A stretch of DNA of 15,730 nt from JAUXEH01 sp965602945 (GTDB lineage: Bacteria; Acidobacteriota; Aminicenantia; Aminicenantales; Aminicenantaceae), in NCBI GenBank assembly GCA_965602945.1, contig CBFDBC010000067.1, forward strand, positions 1 through 15,730. Reading direction: 5' to 3'. Both the position numbers and the translations under genes were made by a program. The notes beneath the pieces were generated by a model. That model ran no database searches. It was not told the origin of the DNA and worked only from the letters and a program-made list of their open reading frames with translations. Of the stretch, positions 1 to 6,333 are shown piece after piece (position 1 is the first letter of the stretch; each line of letters starts with the position of its first letter).

Positions 1-61
1 TTATGCCAGTCCCATTTTTTGGGACTGTCCCGTTCTTAAATTGCACCTGTCCCCTTTTTTT
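1..61. repeat. Edge of a REP/IS200-associated-type hairpin repeat
   Basis: A perfect 8-bp hairpin (CAGTCCCA at 7-14, TGGGACTG at 20-27, loop of five T) is followed by the imperfect palindrome GGGAC-T-GTCCC (21-31) and another CTGTCCCC followed by a T run (48-61). Repeated GGGACAGTCCC and GGGGACAGGT words next to A/T runs resemble, from memory, the repeats flanking REP-associated tyrosine transposases (Y1/IS200-like) in deltaproteobacterial genomes. No transposase gene lies inside the window, so this is probably the outer edge of an element or a solitary copy. The left boundary is unseen. Confidence 0.5.
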
Positions 62-88
62 GAAAAAACATGCCGCTTCGGATATAAT
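60..88 (+). promoter_or_regulatory. Sigma70-type promoter of the TGS GTPase gene
   Basis: TTGAAA (60-65), a 17-bp spacer and a perfect TATAAT (83-88). The start codon lies 17 bases after the -10 box, so the leader would be about 10 nt. The first two bases of the -35 box are the end of the repeat's T run. Confidence 0.6.
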
Positions 89-105
89 TTTTCCTGAGTA
101 AGGCC

Positions 106-1092
106 ATGCCAGCGAACCTGCCGCCGCAGTATTTCGACGTCGAAAAGAAGCTCAAGACAGCCAAATCCCAAGAAGAGAAGATCTCTATCATGGAGGAGCT
201 GCTCACGATCATCCCCAAACACAAGGGGACCGAAAAGCTCCAGGCCATGTACAAGACCAAGATCGCCAAGCTTCGGATTCAGGCTGAGAAAAAACCTACG
301 ACGCGGCACGGGATCTCATTCCATATCGAGAAGGCGGGGGCGGGCCAGGTCATCCTTATCGGCCCCCCCAATTCAGGCAAGTCATCTCTGGTAAGAGCCC
401 TCACGAATGCGGAACCGGACATCGGCAGCTATCCCTATACGACCCATGCCTCCTCCCCTGCCATGATGCCCTATCAGAACATCCAGATCCAGATGGTCGA
501 CACCCCGCCTATCTCTCAGGATACCTTCGAGTTCTGGCAGGCAGAGCAGATCAAAACCGCGGACGCCGCCCTGCTGTTGATCGACATGGCCGGTCCGGAC
601 CCGGGACTGGAATATCTGACGATCACGGAGAAACTCCGAGAGCGGCGCATCCATCTTGTTCCTCAGGAAGACAAAAGGCCGTCCGACGCATACGCATTCC
701 ACAAAAAGACACTCCTCATCGCCAACAAGATGGACAACGAAGGGGCCCGGGGCCGCCTGGCCGAGTTCAAAGAGGTCCTCGAGCCCGGTTTCGAGCCTAT
801 TCAGATCTCCACGATCGAAGGCTTTGATCTGAGCGGCCTGAAGACACGCGTCTTCGAACTTCTGAACGTCCTGCGAGTCTACAGCAAGACCCCGGGGAAG
901 AAGCCTTCAATGGACGAGCCCTTTATTTTCAGCCGCGGCAGCACGGTCTCGGATATGGCCCGCTCGGTCCACCGGGATTTCGCCGCCCGGCTCAAGTACG
1001 CCCGGATATGGGGAGAGGAAAAATATCAGGGCCAGAAGGTCAACCGGGACCACATCCTCAAGGATGGGGACATCATCGAGCTTCACATCTAG
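106..1092 (+). CDS. DRG/Obg-like TGS-domain GTPase
   Basis: A 328-aa GTP-binding protein of the DRG (Rbg) branch of the Obg superfamily. Residues 1-63 form a charged helical N-terminal region ending in KTKIAKLR, as in DRG proteins. The G domain has the P-loop GPPNSGKSS (K92), a threonine-rich switch I (about 112-115), DTPP (D132) and NKMD (207-210). A C-terminal TGS domain (about 263-328) ends in KYARIWG and VNRDHILKDGDIIELHI, very close to the pattern in eukaryotic and archaeal DRGs. Family members act around ribosomes or translation; the role of bacterial DRG-like copies is not settled. The chosen ATG has AAGG only two bases upstream, so initiation is from a very short leader. The gene is monocistronic and followed by tRNA-Pro. 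The family call is firm; the function is inference. Confidence 0.88.
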   Translation: MPANLPPQYFDVEKKLKTAKSQEEKISIMEELLTIIPKHKGTEKLQAMYKTKIAKLRIQAEKKPTTRHGISFHIEKAGAGQVILIGPPNSGKSSLVRALTNAEPDIGSYPYTTHASSPAMMPYQNIQIQMVDTPPISQDTFEFWQAEQIKTADAALLLIDMAGPDPGLEYLTITEKLRERRIHLVPQEDKRPSDAYAFHKKTLLIANKMDNEGARGRLAEFKEVLEPGFEPIQISTIEGFDLSGLKTRVFELLNVLRVYSKTPGKKPSMDEPFIFSRGSTVSDMARSVHRDFAARLKYARIWGEEKYQGQKVNRDHILKDGDIIELHI

Positions 1093-1126
1093 GTTACCGG
1101 GATCGCCGGGAGTCGGACAGCCAACC

Positions 1127-1155
1127 TTTACTCAGCAGGGATTTGCGGCTATAAT
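1127..1155 (+). promoter_or_regulatory. Promoter of tRNA-Pro
   Basis: TTTACT (1127-1132), a 17-bp spacer and a perfect TATAAT (1150-1155). The mature tRNA begins 13 bases after the -10 box, so the 5' leader would be about 6 nt. It lies in the 75-bp gap after the GTPase stop. Confidence 0.65.
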
Positions 1156-1167
1156 GTGACAGATTTT

Positions 1168-1241
1168 CGGGGCGTAGCGCAGCCTGGTAGCGCACAGCGT
1201 TCGGGACGCTGGGGTCGTGGGTTCGAATCCCACCGCCCCGA
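1168..1241 (+). tRNA. tRNA-Pro (anticodon CGG)
   Basis: The sequence folds into a full cloverleaf. The acceptor stem is CGGGGCG (1168-1174) with CGCCCCG (1234-1240), beginning C1-G72 as in bacterial tRNA-Pro. The D stem is GCGC/GCGC, the anticodon stem CAGCG/CGCTG, and the loop TTCGGGA gives anticodon CGG (1202-1204), reading CCG. The T arm is GTGGG-TTCGAAT-CCCAC. The discriminator base is A1241 and the CCA end is not encoded. An own promoter lies upstream and a cluster of 10-bp repeats starts 16 bases downstream. Confidence 0.97.
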
Positions 1242-1256
1242 TAACCGGTCTTTTGA

Positions 1257-1286
1257 TGCGACAAAATACGACATAATACGACATTT
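1257..1286. repeat. Three tandem 10-bp repeats (consensus TACGACATAA)
   Basis: Three directly adjacent decamers: TGCGACAAAA (1257-1266), TACGACATAA (1267-1276) and TACGACATTT (1277-1286). The core CGACA recurs every 10 bp, on one face of the helix. They end 12 bp before a TTGACA box. Possible roles are protein-binding sites next to a promoter, or arm-type recombinase sites next to a tRNA gene. Nothing in the window decides between them. Confidence 0.6.
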
Positions 1287-1298
1287 GTCCTACAAGTC

Positions 1299-1327
1299 TT
1301 GACATGCCCGGCCTGCATGATTAAATT
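1299..1327 (+). promoter_or_regulatory. Orphan promoter-like site with palindromic spacer
   Basis: TTGACA (1299-1304), a 17-bp spacer and TAAATT (1322-1327, 4/6 to consensus). The spacer region carries CATGC-CCGGCCT-GCATG (1303-1319), an operator-like inverted repeat. No plus-strand gene follows: a transcript would meet a run of nine T (1354-1362) and then run antisense into the end of the DUF362 gene. The rest of the 1242-1389 gap holds no other gene that I can support. Confidence 0.35.
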
Positions 1328-1389
1328 CTGTGGTGCGGGAAGAAAAAGGTCGGTTTTTTTTTGGTCAAGCAAAGGGGGAGTTGGCCCTC

Positions 1390-2472
1390 TTAATCCCGGC
1401 TGTCGGGGCTAAGGTCCTTCAAACTATATTCCATCGAACCCAGGCCTATCTCTGCGGCGTGCCTGAGTTGGATGGACCAGTCGATCGGCTGGAGCTCCCG
1501 CATGATATCTGTCCCGGCCCGATCGTTCACGAGGTCGACCGACGCTTTGTCCAGAGCCACGGGATCACGGGAGGCCAGGATCCCGATGTCCTCCATGAAA
1601 TTGGGGGCATCCTTGCTCATGCAGTCGCAGTCCCGGGTCATTCGGATCAGGAAATTGATGTAACCCGCACGCCCTTCGAAAAGGTTGTGGACACACAAGG
1701 CATATTCCGCCATTTTCTCCTGAACGCGGCTTTTGTCGTTGTCCCAACTCAGGCCTATGGCTCCGGAGGGACACACCACGAGACACTCCCCGCAGCCGAT
1801 GCATGTCTCATCCCGGATAAAGGCCGCATCGGCCTGCTCCACGATAGCACCGGTCGGGCAGTAGTCGAAACACGTGCCGCAGAGTGTGCATTTTTTGGGC
1901 TTCACCCAGGGATGCACATCTGAGTGTTGCTCAAGTTTGCCGGCACGGGATGCGCATCCCATACCCAGGTTCTTGAGGGCGGCTCCCACGCCGGAAAGGA
2001 CGTGCCCCGTGAAATGGCTGAAGCACAGCAGCACGTCCGTAAAGAGGAAGGCGGACGCGATCTTCGCGGTCTGGATCCGGGGGAGATCCGCCTCGATCTC
2101 ATCATCATCCCGGCCGATCAGGCCGTCCGCAATCCAGACAGGGATCCCCAACGCCTCCAGGGAAAAGCCATGATCCCGGGCCAGTTTCAGGTGTTCGCAG
2201 GCGTTCGAACGATTTCCGACATAGAGTGTGTTGGTATCGGTCAAAAAAGCGCGCCGCGTCTTCTGGGCCAGGCGCGAAACCAGGCGGGACAGCCACTCGG
2301 GCCGGATGTATCCGGTATTGTCTTTTTCTCCGAAATGGATCTTGAGGGCCACGAACGTATCCCGTCCGATGTACGCCTCGACATCCAGGGCATCATAGAG
2401 CGCCTCCACCTTGCGGGCCAGGCTGCCGGTTTCTTCGGAACCTTTCGCCTCGATGAAATACACGTCCGCCAT
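1390..2472 (-). CDS. DUF362 family protein with two [4Fe-4S] clusters
   Basis: A 360-aa protein with a DUF362 domain (about residues 1-190, then resuming after the clusters) and a bacterial ferredoxin insert. The two cysteine sets are C195/C198/C201 with C205-P, and C224/C227/C230 with C234-P, each the CxxCxxCxxxCP pattern for a [4Fe-4S] cluster. DUF362 proteins are common in anaerobes and presumed to be cytoplasmic electron carriers or redox enzymes; the reaction is unknown. The ATG follows the aminotransferase stop by 9 bases, with AGGGA overlapping that stop as ribosome-binding site, so it is the last gene of a four-gene operon. Directly after the stop an imperfect GC hairpin (1372-1391) might end the transcript, but no U-tract adjoins it. 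Confidence 0.9.
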   Translation of the reverse strand: MADVYFIEAKGSEETGSLARKVEALYDALDVEAYIGRDTFVALKIHFGEKDNTGYIRPEWLSRLVSRLAQKTRRAFLTDTNTLYVGNRSNACEHLKLARDHGFSLEALGIPVWIADGLIGRDDDEIEADLPRIQTAKIASAFLFTDVLLCFSHFTGHVLSGVGAALKNLGMGCASRAGKLEQHSDVHPWVKPKKCTLCGTCFDYCPTGAIVEQADAAFIRDETCIGCGECLVVCPSGAIGLSWDNDKSRVQEKMAEYALCVHNLFEGRAGYINFLIRMTRDCDCMSKDAPNFMEDIGILASRDPVALDKASVDLVNDRAGTDIMRELQPIDWSIQLRHAAEIGLGSMEYSLKDLSPDSRD

Positions 2473-2481
2473 AACAGATCC

Positions 2482-3627
2482 CTAAGCGGTCAGGGCTTTT
2501 TTCGCTGCGTTCAAGCCGGACCCGGCCTCAAAGGCATGCCCAAGGGAAGAAAGTGTATTTTCCAGGGATGCGACCGCGAATTCCACCTGTGAATACGAAA
2601 GGTTCCCCATGTGGCCCATGCGGAACACTCGGCCTGCAGCCTCCCCCAAACCTCCGGCTACGATGACACCTCCGTCGGCCAGGGTGGTTCGGAAGGCCGC
2701 GTCTTCAACTCCCGGGGGGTACGACATCACGGAGAGGGTATCCGCCAGGCAGTCGTTCTGGGTGAAAGACCGGAATCCCAGGGTATGGAACGCGGAGCGG
2801 AAGGCCTCGGCGATCTTCCGGTGGCGGAGGAATCGCTGCTCCATACCCTCTTCCAGCATGATCCGGCAGGCCTCGGAAAACGCCCTTATCTCGTTGACAC
2901 AGGGTGTCGAAAAGTATTTGGCCGGATCCTTCATGATCGGGAGCCAGCGCAGGACATCGGAGTAGTAGGCCGGGATGGAGGTCATGCTTTGGCGCTTGGC
3001 CATGGCCGCATCCGAGAAGACCAGAACGGCGAGTCCAGGCGGTGTGCCGAAACACTTCTGCGCGGCCGTGAGGATGACATCGACTCCCCAATCCGTCATC
3101 CTCTCCTCGATTCCGCCCGTGGCGCACACCCCGTCGATCAGATACAGGCAGTCGGTATCCTTCAGGACATCCGCATAGGCCTTGACCGGGGCGCAGCCGC
3201 CCGTTGCGGTGTCGACATGGGTGGCGACAACGGCCGCATAGTCGCGGTCGGCCAGCCGCTCTTCCAACTGCTCCGGCGCGACCACTTCACCCCAGGGGCT
3301 CTGAAGGATATCATGGTCGATCCCGAAACTCTCCCCTATTTCAGACATCCGCTTCCCGAAGTATCCCTGAGACAGCACCAGGAACCTCTCCCCCTGCTTG
3401 ACCGTATTGAGCAGGGCCATCTCCATGGCCAGGGTCCCGGCCCCGGCCACGATGAATGCCTCCCCCCGCTCACAGAAAACGATCTGTTTCAGCATGACGA
3501 GCGCTTCCTTCAGCTCCTGAACCATGGTCGGGCTTACATGGGAAACAGTGGGCTGAGAAAGGCTGTGGATGATTCGAGGATGGACAGGTGTGGGCCCGGG
3601 AATCAGCAGTAGTTTTTCTTGCGGCAT
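2482..3627 (-). CDS. Class V aminotransferase (alanine-glyoxylate/serine-pyruvate type)
   Basis: A 381-aa PLP-dependent fold-type I aminotransferase. It opens with LLIPGPTPVHP, typical of the alanine-glyoxylate/serine-pyruvate/phosphonopyruvate transaminase branch, and has the PLP lysine in AAQKCFGTPPGLA (K191), matching the family's (S/A)QK...PPG motif. D-G-V-C-A-T-G-G just before it is the PLP-contacting loop. The frame stays open for 110 codons upstream, but the ATG at 3627 is chosen because AGAGGAG lies about 8 bases before it and the family's N-terminus starts there. The substrate pair cannot be read from sequence. A glycolate/glyoxylate-to-glycine role with the neighbouring HAD phosphatase is speculation. 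Third gene of the operon, 95 bp after the HAD gene and 9 bp before DUF362. Confidence 0.9.
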   Translation of the reverse strand: MPQEKLLLIPGPTPVHPRIIHSLSQPTVSHVSPTMVQELKEALVMLKQIVFCERGEAFIVAGAGTLAMEMALLNTVKQGERFLVLSQGYFGKRMSEIGESFGIDHDILQSPWGEVVAPEQLEERLADRDYAAVVATHVDTATGGCAPVKAYADVLKDTDCLYLIDGVCATGGIEERMTDWGVDVILTAAQKCFGTPPGLAVLVFSDAAMAKRQSMTSIPAYYSDVLRWLPIMKDPAKYFSTPCVNEIRAFSEACRIMLEEGMEQRFLRHRKIAEAFRSAFHTLGFRSFTQNDCLADTLSVMSYPPGVEDAAFRTTLADGGVIVAGGLGEAAGRVFRMGHMGNLSYSQVEFAVASLENTLSSLGHAFEAGSGLNAAKKALTA

Positions 3628-3722
3628 GTTTTGATTTCTCCTCTTAAATACGGATTCATCATTTTCATCCATCTCCCCGCCCAAATCAAGCGGTTTTCTG
3701 ACGGCCGTGATGGGCAACCGGA

Positions 3723-4307
3723 TCAGATAAGACAGGAAAGCCGTTCCTGCAGAGCGGGAATGGAGTCGAACACTTCCGCCCCCGTGTCCTCGAAACGCGC
3801 GGGATCCCGGTTGGTGTTGACGATCAGGACCCGTTGTATGCCAGCCGCCTCCGCGGCCTGGACATCGAAAAGGGCATCCCCCACAACACCGCATTCTTCC
3901 CTGTTCATTCCCCACTCCCGCAGGACATGCAGAAAGGGTTCCGCGGACGGTTTGCACAGGCTGTCTTCCCGGGAGAGAACGATTTCGAACTCGAGACGGA
4001 ATTTCTCCACCAGGAAACGCACGTTTTTTCCGGAATTGTTGGAGACCAGCGCGGTCCGGACGCCGCGGCTGAAGATGAGATCCATCAGCCGCGGGATGCC
4101 CGGTTTCAGGACCGCGTTCTCGGTCGCCTTTTTTTCATAGGCCTCCAGTACTTCCCATTTCCGGGACCGCTCCGGCTCATCGAGGAGCTCCAGATGTTTG
4201 AGGATGGGCAGCCCCCCCGTGTCCAGCTCATCCCTGATGCGCGGCCAGTCATAGGGGGCATCCACGATGGTCCCGTCCAGGTCGAAGATCAGGCCCTTGA
4301 GCTTCAC
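3723..4307 (-). CDS. HAD superfamily hydrolase (phosphoglycolate-phosphatase-like)
   Basis: A 194-aa HAD phosphatase. Motif I is FDLDGT (nucleophile D9, acid D11), motif II SNNS (S89), motif III K119-P, and motif IV VVGDALFDVQAA (D144, D148). The helical cap at about residues 18-70 makes it C1-type, as in Gph/PGMB-like enzymes. Its substrate is probably a small phosphorylated metabolite and is not identifiable. The start codon is GTG, sharing the four bases GTGA (4304-4307) with the stop of the upstream hydrolase gene, the usual sign of translational coupling. Second gene of the operon. Unlike the exported first gene it has no signal peptide and should act in the cytoplasm. Confidence 0.88.
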   Translation of the reverse strand: MKLKGLIFDLDGTIVDAPYDWPRIRDELDTGGLPILKHLELLDEPERSRKWEVLEAYEKKATENAVLKPGIPRLMDLIFSRGVRTALVSNNSGKNVRFLVEKFRLEFEIVLSREDSLCKPSAEPFLHVLREWGMNREECGVVGDALFDVQAAEAAGIQRVLIVNTNRDPARFEDTGAEVFDSIPALQERLSCLI

Positions 4308-5371
4308 TTCTGTACGCGCCCCACCTCGAAGAGAGGCTCTCCTGCATTGGCAGGAGGCGTGCCCAATATGTACAGGATCATTCCGCTGAAAGGCGCCCGG
4401 AATTCACGCAGCAGATTGCCGAGGTAGTCCGTGACATAACCCACCTTCTCCCCCTCCTTGACAAAATAGCCCATCTCGGTCAGAGGATAAAAAAGGCCGC
4501 TGCAGTCGCTGTACACAACCTCGTATTTATCGATCCACACTGGTTCCTGCACCGGCTGCGCATCTCCCGCGATCATGCGGAAGTGCCGCATAACACTCAG
4601 GGATCCCAGGATATTCCGCCGGATATCCTCCTCGTCCGAACGGCCCAGGAATCCGGATTCGGTGGTAATGGCCGGCTTCCCGAGCAGGAGGGCCGTGTTC
4701 CCCAGATATTTTGATGCGGCTAAGTCTCTGGAGCGAGTGTCGTCGATTATGATGTGCTTGATCCCAAATGCCAGGACCATCTCGCGGCTTAACCCGTCCA
4801 GGCGTTCGTCACCGCTCGTCATCCAGTAGCAGTACGGGATGAGCGCCTCATTGCCATCACCGCAGTGGAGGTCTATCAGGAGGTCACACTTCTTGACGAC
4901 CTCCTCCACCAGCACGAAGGCGATCCGTTCAGCCTGGCTGCCTCCGGGATCTCCGGGAAAGACACGGTTGAGATTCTTCCAGTCATAGGGGTTGAAGTAG
5001 ATGATCCTCTTCCGGAAGGCCGGTACATGCGCGATATGAACCAGGATCAGCGTTCCGGAAAGGGCTTCGGATTCAATCGTGGCCTTGAGGCGGTAGAGAG
5101 CGAGTATCGGCGGATACTCGTAGCCGTGGACACCGGCCACCAGGGCAAGGACCTTCCCCGGCTTGGCGCCATGGATGACGGTCACGGGGATGAAGCAGTC
5201 CGTGTCCTCTTCCACCGTCACGTCCAGCAGCACAGAGGCCGTCTCACCGGGCTGGACACTCAGGTTTCCAATCTGAAAAGGGGCCCGGGTTTCCTCGGTC
5301 AGCCCCTGAAGCGGCAGCCCAAAAAACAAGACAGCTCCCAGGATCACCGTACCGGCTCGAATTGATCGCAT
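4304..5371 (-). CDS. Exported succinylglutamate desuccinylase/aspartoacylase-like zinc hydrolase
   Basis: A 355-aa M14-like metallohydrolase. Residues 1-25 form a signal peptide (MRSIR, a hydrophobic stretch, then LQG), predicting export to the periplasm. Zinc ligands are H82 and E85 in GVHGYEY and H169 in DLHCGDGN. NLNRVFPG (about 133-140) carries the substrate-carboxylate Asn-Arg, and E238 in TTESG is the likely catalytic Glu. The C-terminal 70 residues form the beta-rich, biotinyl-like tail of AspA/AstE proteins. The family removes acyl groups from N-acyl amino acids or trims C-terminal residues; the substrate here is unknown. The ATG at 5371 is preferred over an in-frame GTG at 5377 because GGAGG sits 5 bases upstream of the ATG, while the GTG lies inside the AGGAGGAGG run. 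First gene of a four-gene operon. Confidence 0.87.
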   Translation of the reverse strand: MRSIRAGTVILGAVLFFGLPLQGLTEETRAPFQIGNLSVQPGETASVLLDVTVEEDTDCFIPVTVIHGAKPGKVLALVAGVHGYEYPPILALYRLKATIESEALSGTLILVHIAHVPAFRKRIIYFNPYDWKNLNRVFPGDPGGSQAERIAFVLVEEVVKKCDLLIDLHCGDGNEALIPYCYWMTSGDERLDGLSREMVLAFGIKHIIIDDTRSRDLAASKYLGNTALLLGKPAITTESGFLGRSDEEDIRRNILGSLSVMRHFRMIAGDAQPVQEPVWIDKYEVVYSDCSGLFYPLTEMGYFVKEGEKVGYVTDYLGNLLREFRAPFSGMILYILGTPPANAGEPLFEVGRVQK

Positions 5372-5399
5372 TGCCACCTCCTCCTGTGAACTCTAAAAC

Positions 5400-5428
5400 A
5401 TTCTACTGGAATATATCTGCGCGGTCCA
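5400..5428 (-). promoter_or_regulatory. Promoter of the M14-HAD-aminotransferase-DUF362 operon
   Basis: On the minus strand: TGGACC (5428-5423), a 17-bp spacer and TAGAAT (5405-5400). It lies 28 bp upstream of the hydrolase start and is divergent from the promoter at 5433-5460, the two -35 boxes being four bases apart. A shared regulator is possible. Confidence 0.45.
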
Positions 5429-5432
5429 GGGT

Positions 5433-5460
5433 TTTGCACGGCAGCTTTTTTTGTTATAAT
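5433..5460 (+). promoter_or_regulatory. Promoter of the two-TM mini-protein gene
   Basis: A perfect TATAAT (5455-5460) with TTTGCA (5433-5438) 16 bp upstream. The leader would be about 40 nt, with GGGAGG (5495-5500) as ribosome-binding site. Confidence 0.5.
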
Positions 5461-5506
5461 TGCGCCATCGAAGTAGGTGCATACATCTGAATTCGGGAGG
5501 AATGTT

Positions 5507-5782
5507 ATGGGAAAAGCAATGGCTATTCTTCTGGGAGCGGCGGCCATGGCCGGGGGAGTGCTTCTGATCCTTTTCGTCTGGGGCGACCTTGTTGTCGACC
5601 TGATTCTCGCATGCATCCCTCTCATCCTCCTCTTCGGAGGGCTTATCGCCTTCATCGCGGGTATCAGCAGCATGAAGGATGCCGCCAGGGCCAAAAGCCT
5701 GGAAGAGGAAACGGAAGAAGGCTTCCAGTCAGTCCTGGAGGACGAGACGTCCGAGATGGGAGTGAGCCAGGATAGCGAGTAA
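5507..5782 (+). CDS. Small two-TM membrane protein of unknown function
   Basis: A 91-aa protein that I do not assign to a named family. Two hydrophobic segments (about residues 4-25 and 29-53) are separated by a short loop with two Asp. A charged, acidic C-terminal tail (55-91, rich in E and D) is probably cytoplasmic. The ATG at 5507 is chosen over an in-frame ATG at 5477 because GGGAGG lies six bases upstream and the first TM starts immediately. It is a single gene with its own promoter, 110 bp before the ribbon-helix-helix-like gene. The length and shape suggest a stress or envelope accessory protein, but no function can be read from it. Confidence 0.78.
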   Translation: MGKAMAILLGAAAMAGGVLLILFVWGDLVVDLILACIPLILLFGGLIAFIAGISSMKDAARAKSLEEETEEGFQSVLEDETSEMGVSQDSE

Positions 5783-5832
5783 CCGCTGCCCTTTCCAATC
5801 CCGCTGACCGCCTGACAGAATCACAATTCCCC

Positions 5833-5861
5833 TTGACAAACTGTGCCGTGTCTTGTAATTT
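5833..5861 (+). promoter_or_regulatory. Promoter of the ribbon-helix-helix-like gene
   Basis: A perfect TTGACA (5833-5838) is followed by either TAATTT (5856-5861, spacer 17) or the better-matching TGTAAT (5854-5859, spacer 15). Either way the -10 box lies within the TTGTAAT repeats described at 5852-5877. Confidence 0.6.
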
Positions 5862-5877
5862 GTAATTATATTACAAG
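5852..5877. promoter_or_regulatory. Operator-like TTGTAAT direct and inverted repeats
   Basis: Two adjoining direct copies of TTGTAAT (5853-5859, 5860-5866) and one inverted copy ATTACAA (5870-5876). The second and third form a perfect 17-bp palindrome, TTGTAAT-TAT-ATTACAA. The first and third form CTTGTAAT-N10-ATTACAAG. The cluster covers the -10 region and the expected transcription start of the gene at 5893, so a bound repressor would block transcription. The adjacent ribbon-helix-helix-like product is a natural candidate ligand (inference). Confidence 0.6.
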
Positions 5878-5892
5878 TTACGGAGAATTGCC

Positions 5893-6282
5893 ATGACAAA
5901 AGACAAGTCCGACAAAAACTCGGAAACCACAGAAACAAAGGAAGACGAACGCCACAATCCCCTGGAGGATCTGGGCAACCAGGTTGAGAAATTCGCGGTC
6001 AGGACCGCGGAATCCATAAAAAAGGTCATCGACAAGGCCCTGGCCTCGCGCAACACGGTCTTGACCATCCGCGTCAACGATGAATCCAACCAGAGGATGA
6101 GCATGCTGGTCGACTCCGGGCTGTTCAAGAGCCGGTCTGAGAGTGCCGCGTTCCTGATCCAGGAAGGGATCCGGAGCCGGGAAGATCTGTTCGGCAAGAT
6201 CGAAGGCAAGCTCAAGAAGATGGAAAAGATCAAAGAGGAACTGAAATCCATTGTTTCCGAGGAGATGGACGAGACGCCCTGA
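5893..6282 (+). CDS. Ribbon-helix-helix-like protein with coiled tail
   Basis: A 129-aa, highly charged soluble protein. Residues 1-25 are polar and probably disordered. Residues 26-50 form an amphipathic helix (LGNQVEKFAVRTAESIKKVI). Residues 54-95 match the strand-helix-turn-helix outline of ribbon-helix-helix (CopG/Arc-type) domains, with TVLTIRV as the strand and FKSRSESAAFLIQEGI as the second helix. Residues 97-125 are a Lys/Glu-rich helix likely to form a coiled coil. The ATG has GGAG (5882-5885) seven bases upstream. RHH proteins are usually dimeric DNA-binding repressors that bind short repeats, which fits the repeat cluster in its own promoter. The fold assignment is by pattern only; a structural role without DNA binding is possible. 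Confidence 0.75.
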   Translation: MTKDKSDKNSETTETKEDERHNPLEDLGNQVEKFAVRTAESIKKVIDKALASRNTVLTIRVNDESNQRMSMLVDSGLFKSRSESAAFLIQEGIRSREDLFGKIEGKLKKMEKIKEELKSIVSEEMDETP

Positions 6283-6298
6283 GGGCACGGAAGTACGA

Positions 6299-6327
6299 TT
6301 TACCTGGCCTGGAGTTTGTGCTAGAAT
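6299..6327 (+). promoter_or_regulatory. Promoter of exported protein/histidine kinase pair
   Basis: TTTACC (6299-6304), a 17-bp spacer and TAGAAT (6322-6327). The GTG start of the next gene is at 6334, only six bases after the -10 box, so the transcript would be leaderless or nearly so. Confidence 0.45.
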
Positions 6328-6333
6328 CCGGGT

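Noticed and set aside
1354..1362. Run of nine T as a terminator for tRNA-Pro or the orphan promoter
   Set aside because: No GC-rich stem directly precedes it, so an intrinsic terminator cannot be claimed.
1094..1372. Open frame of 92 codons on the minus strand over tRNA-Pro, reading GGGIRTHDPSVPNAVRYQAAL
   Set aside because: It is the well-known false ORF made by reading through a tRNA gene in antisense; the tRNA cloverleaf is complete.
1924..2592. Open frame of 222 codons on the plus strand
   Set aside because: Antisense across the junction of two confident genes and without motifs.
2611..3612. Open frame of 333 codons on the plus strand
   Set aside because: Fully antisense to the class V aminotransferase, low-complexity composition with no motif, and an artefact of third-position GC bias.
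3628..3957. N-terminal extension of the aminotransferase frame
   Set aside because: It overlaps the HAD gene, has no family similarity, and a strong Shine-Dalgarno precedes the ATG at 3627.
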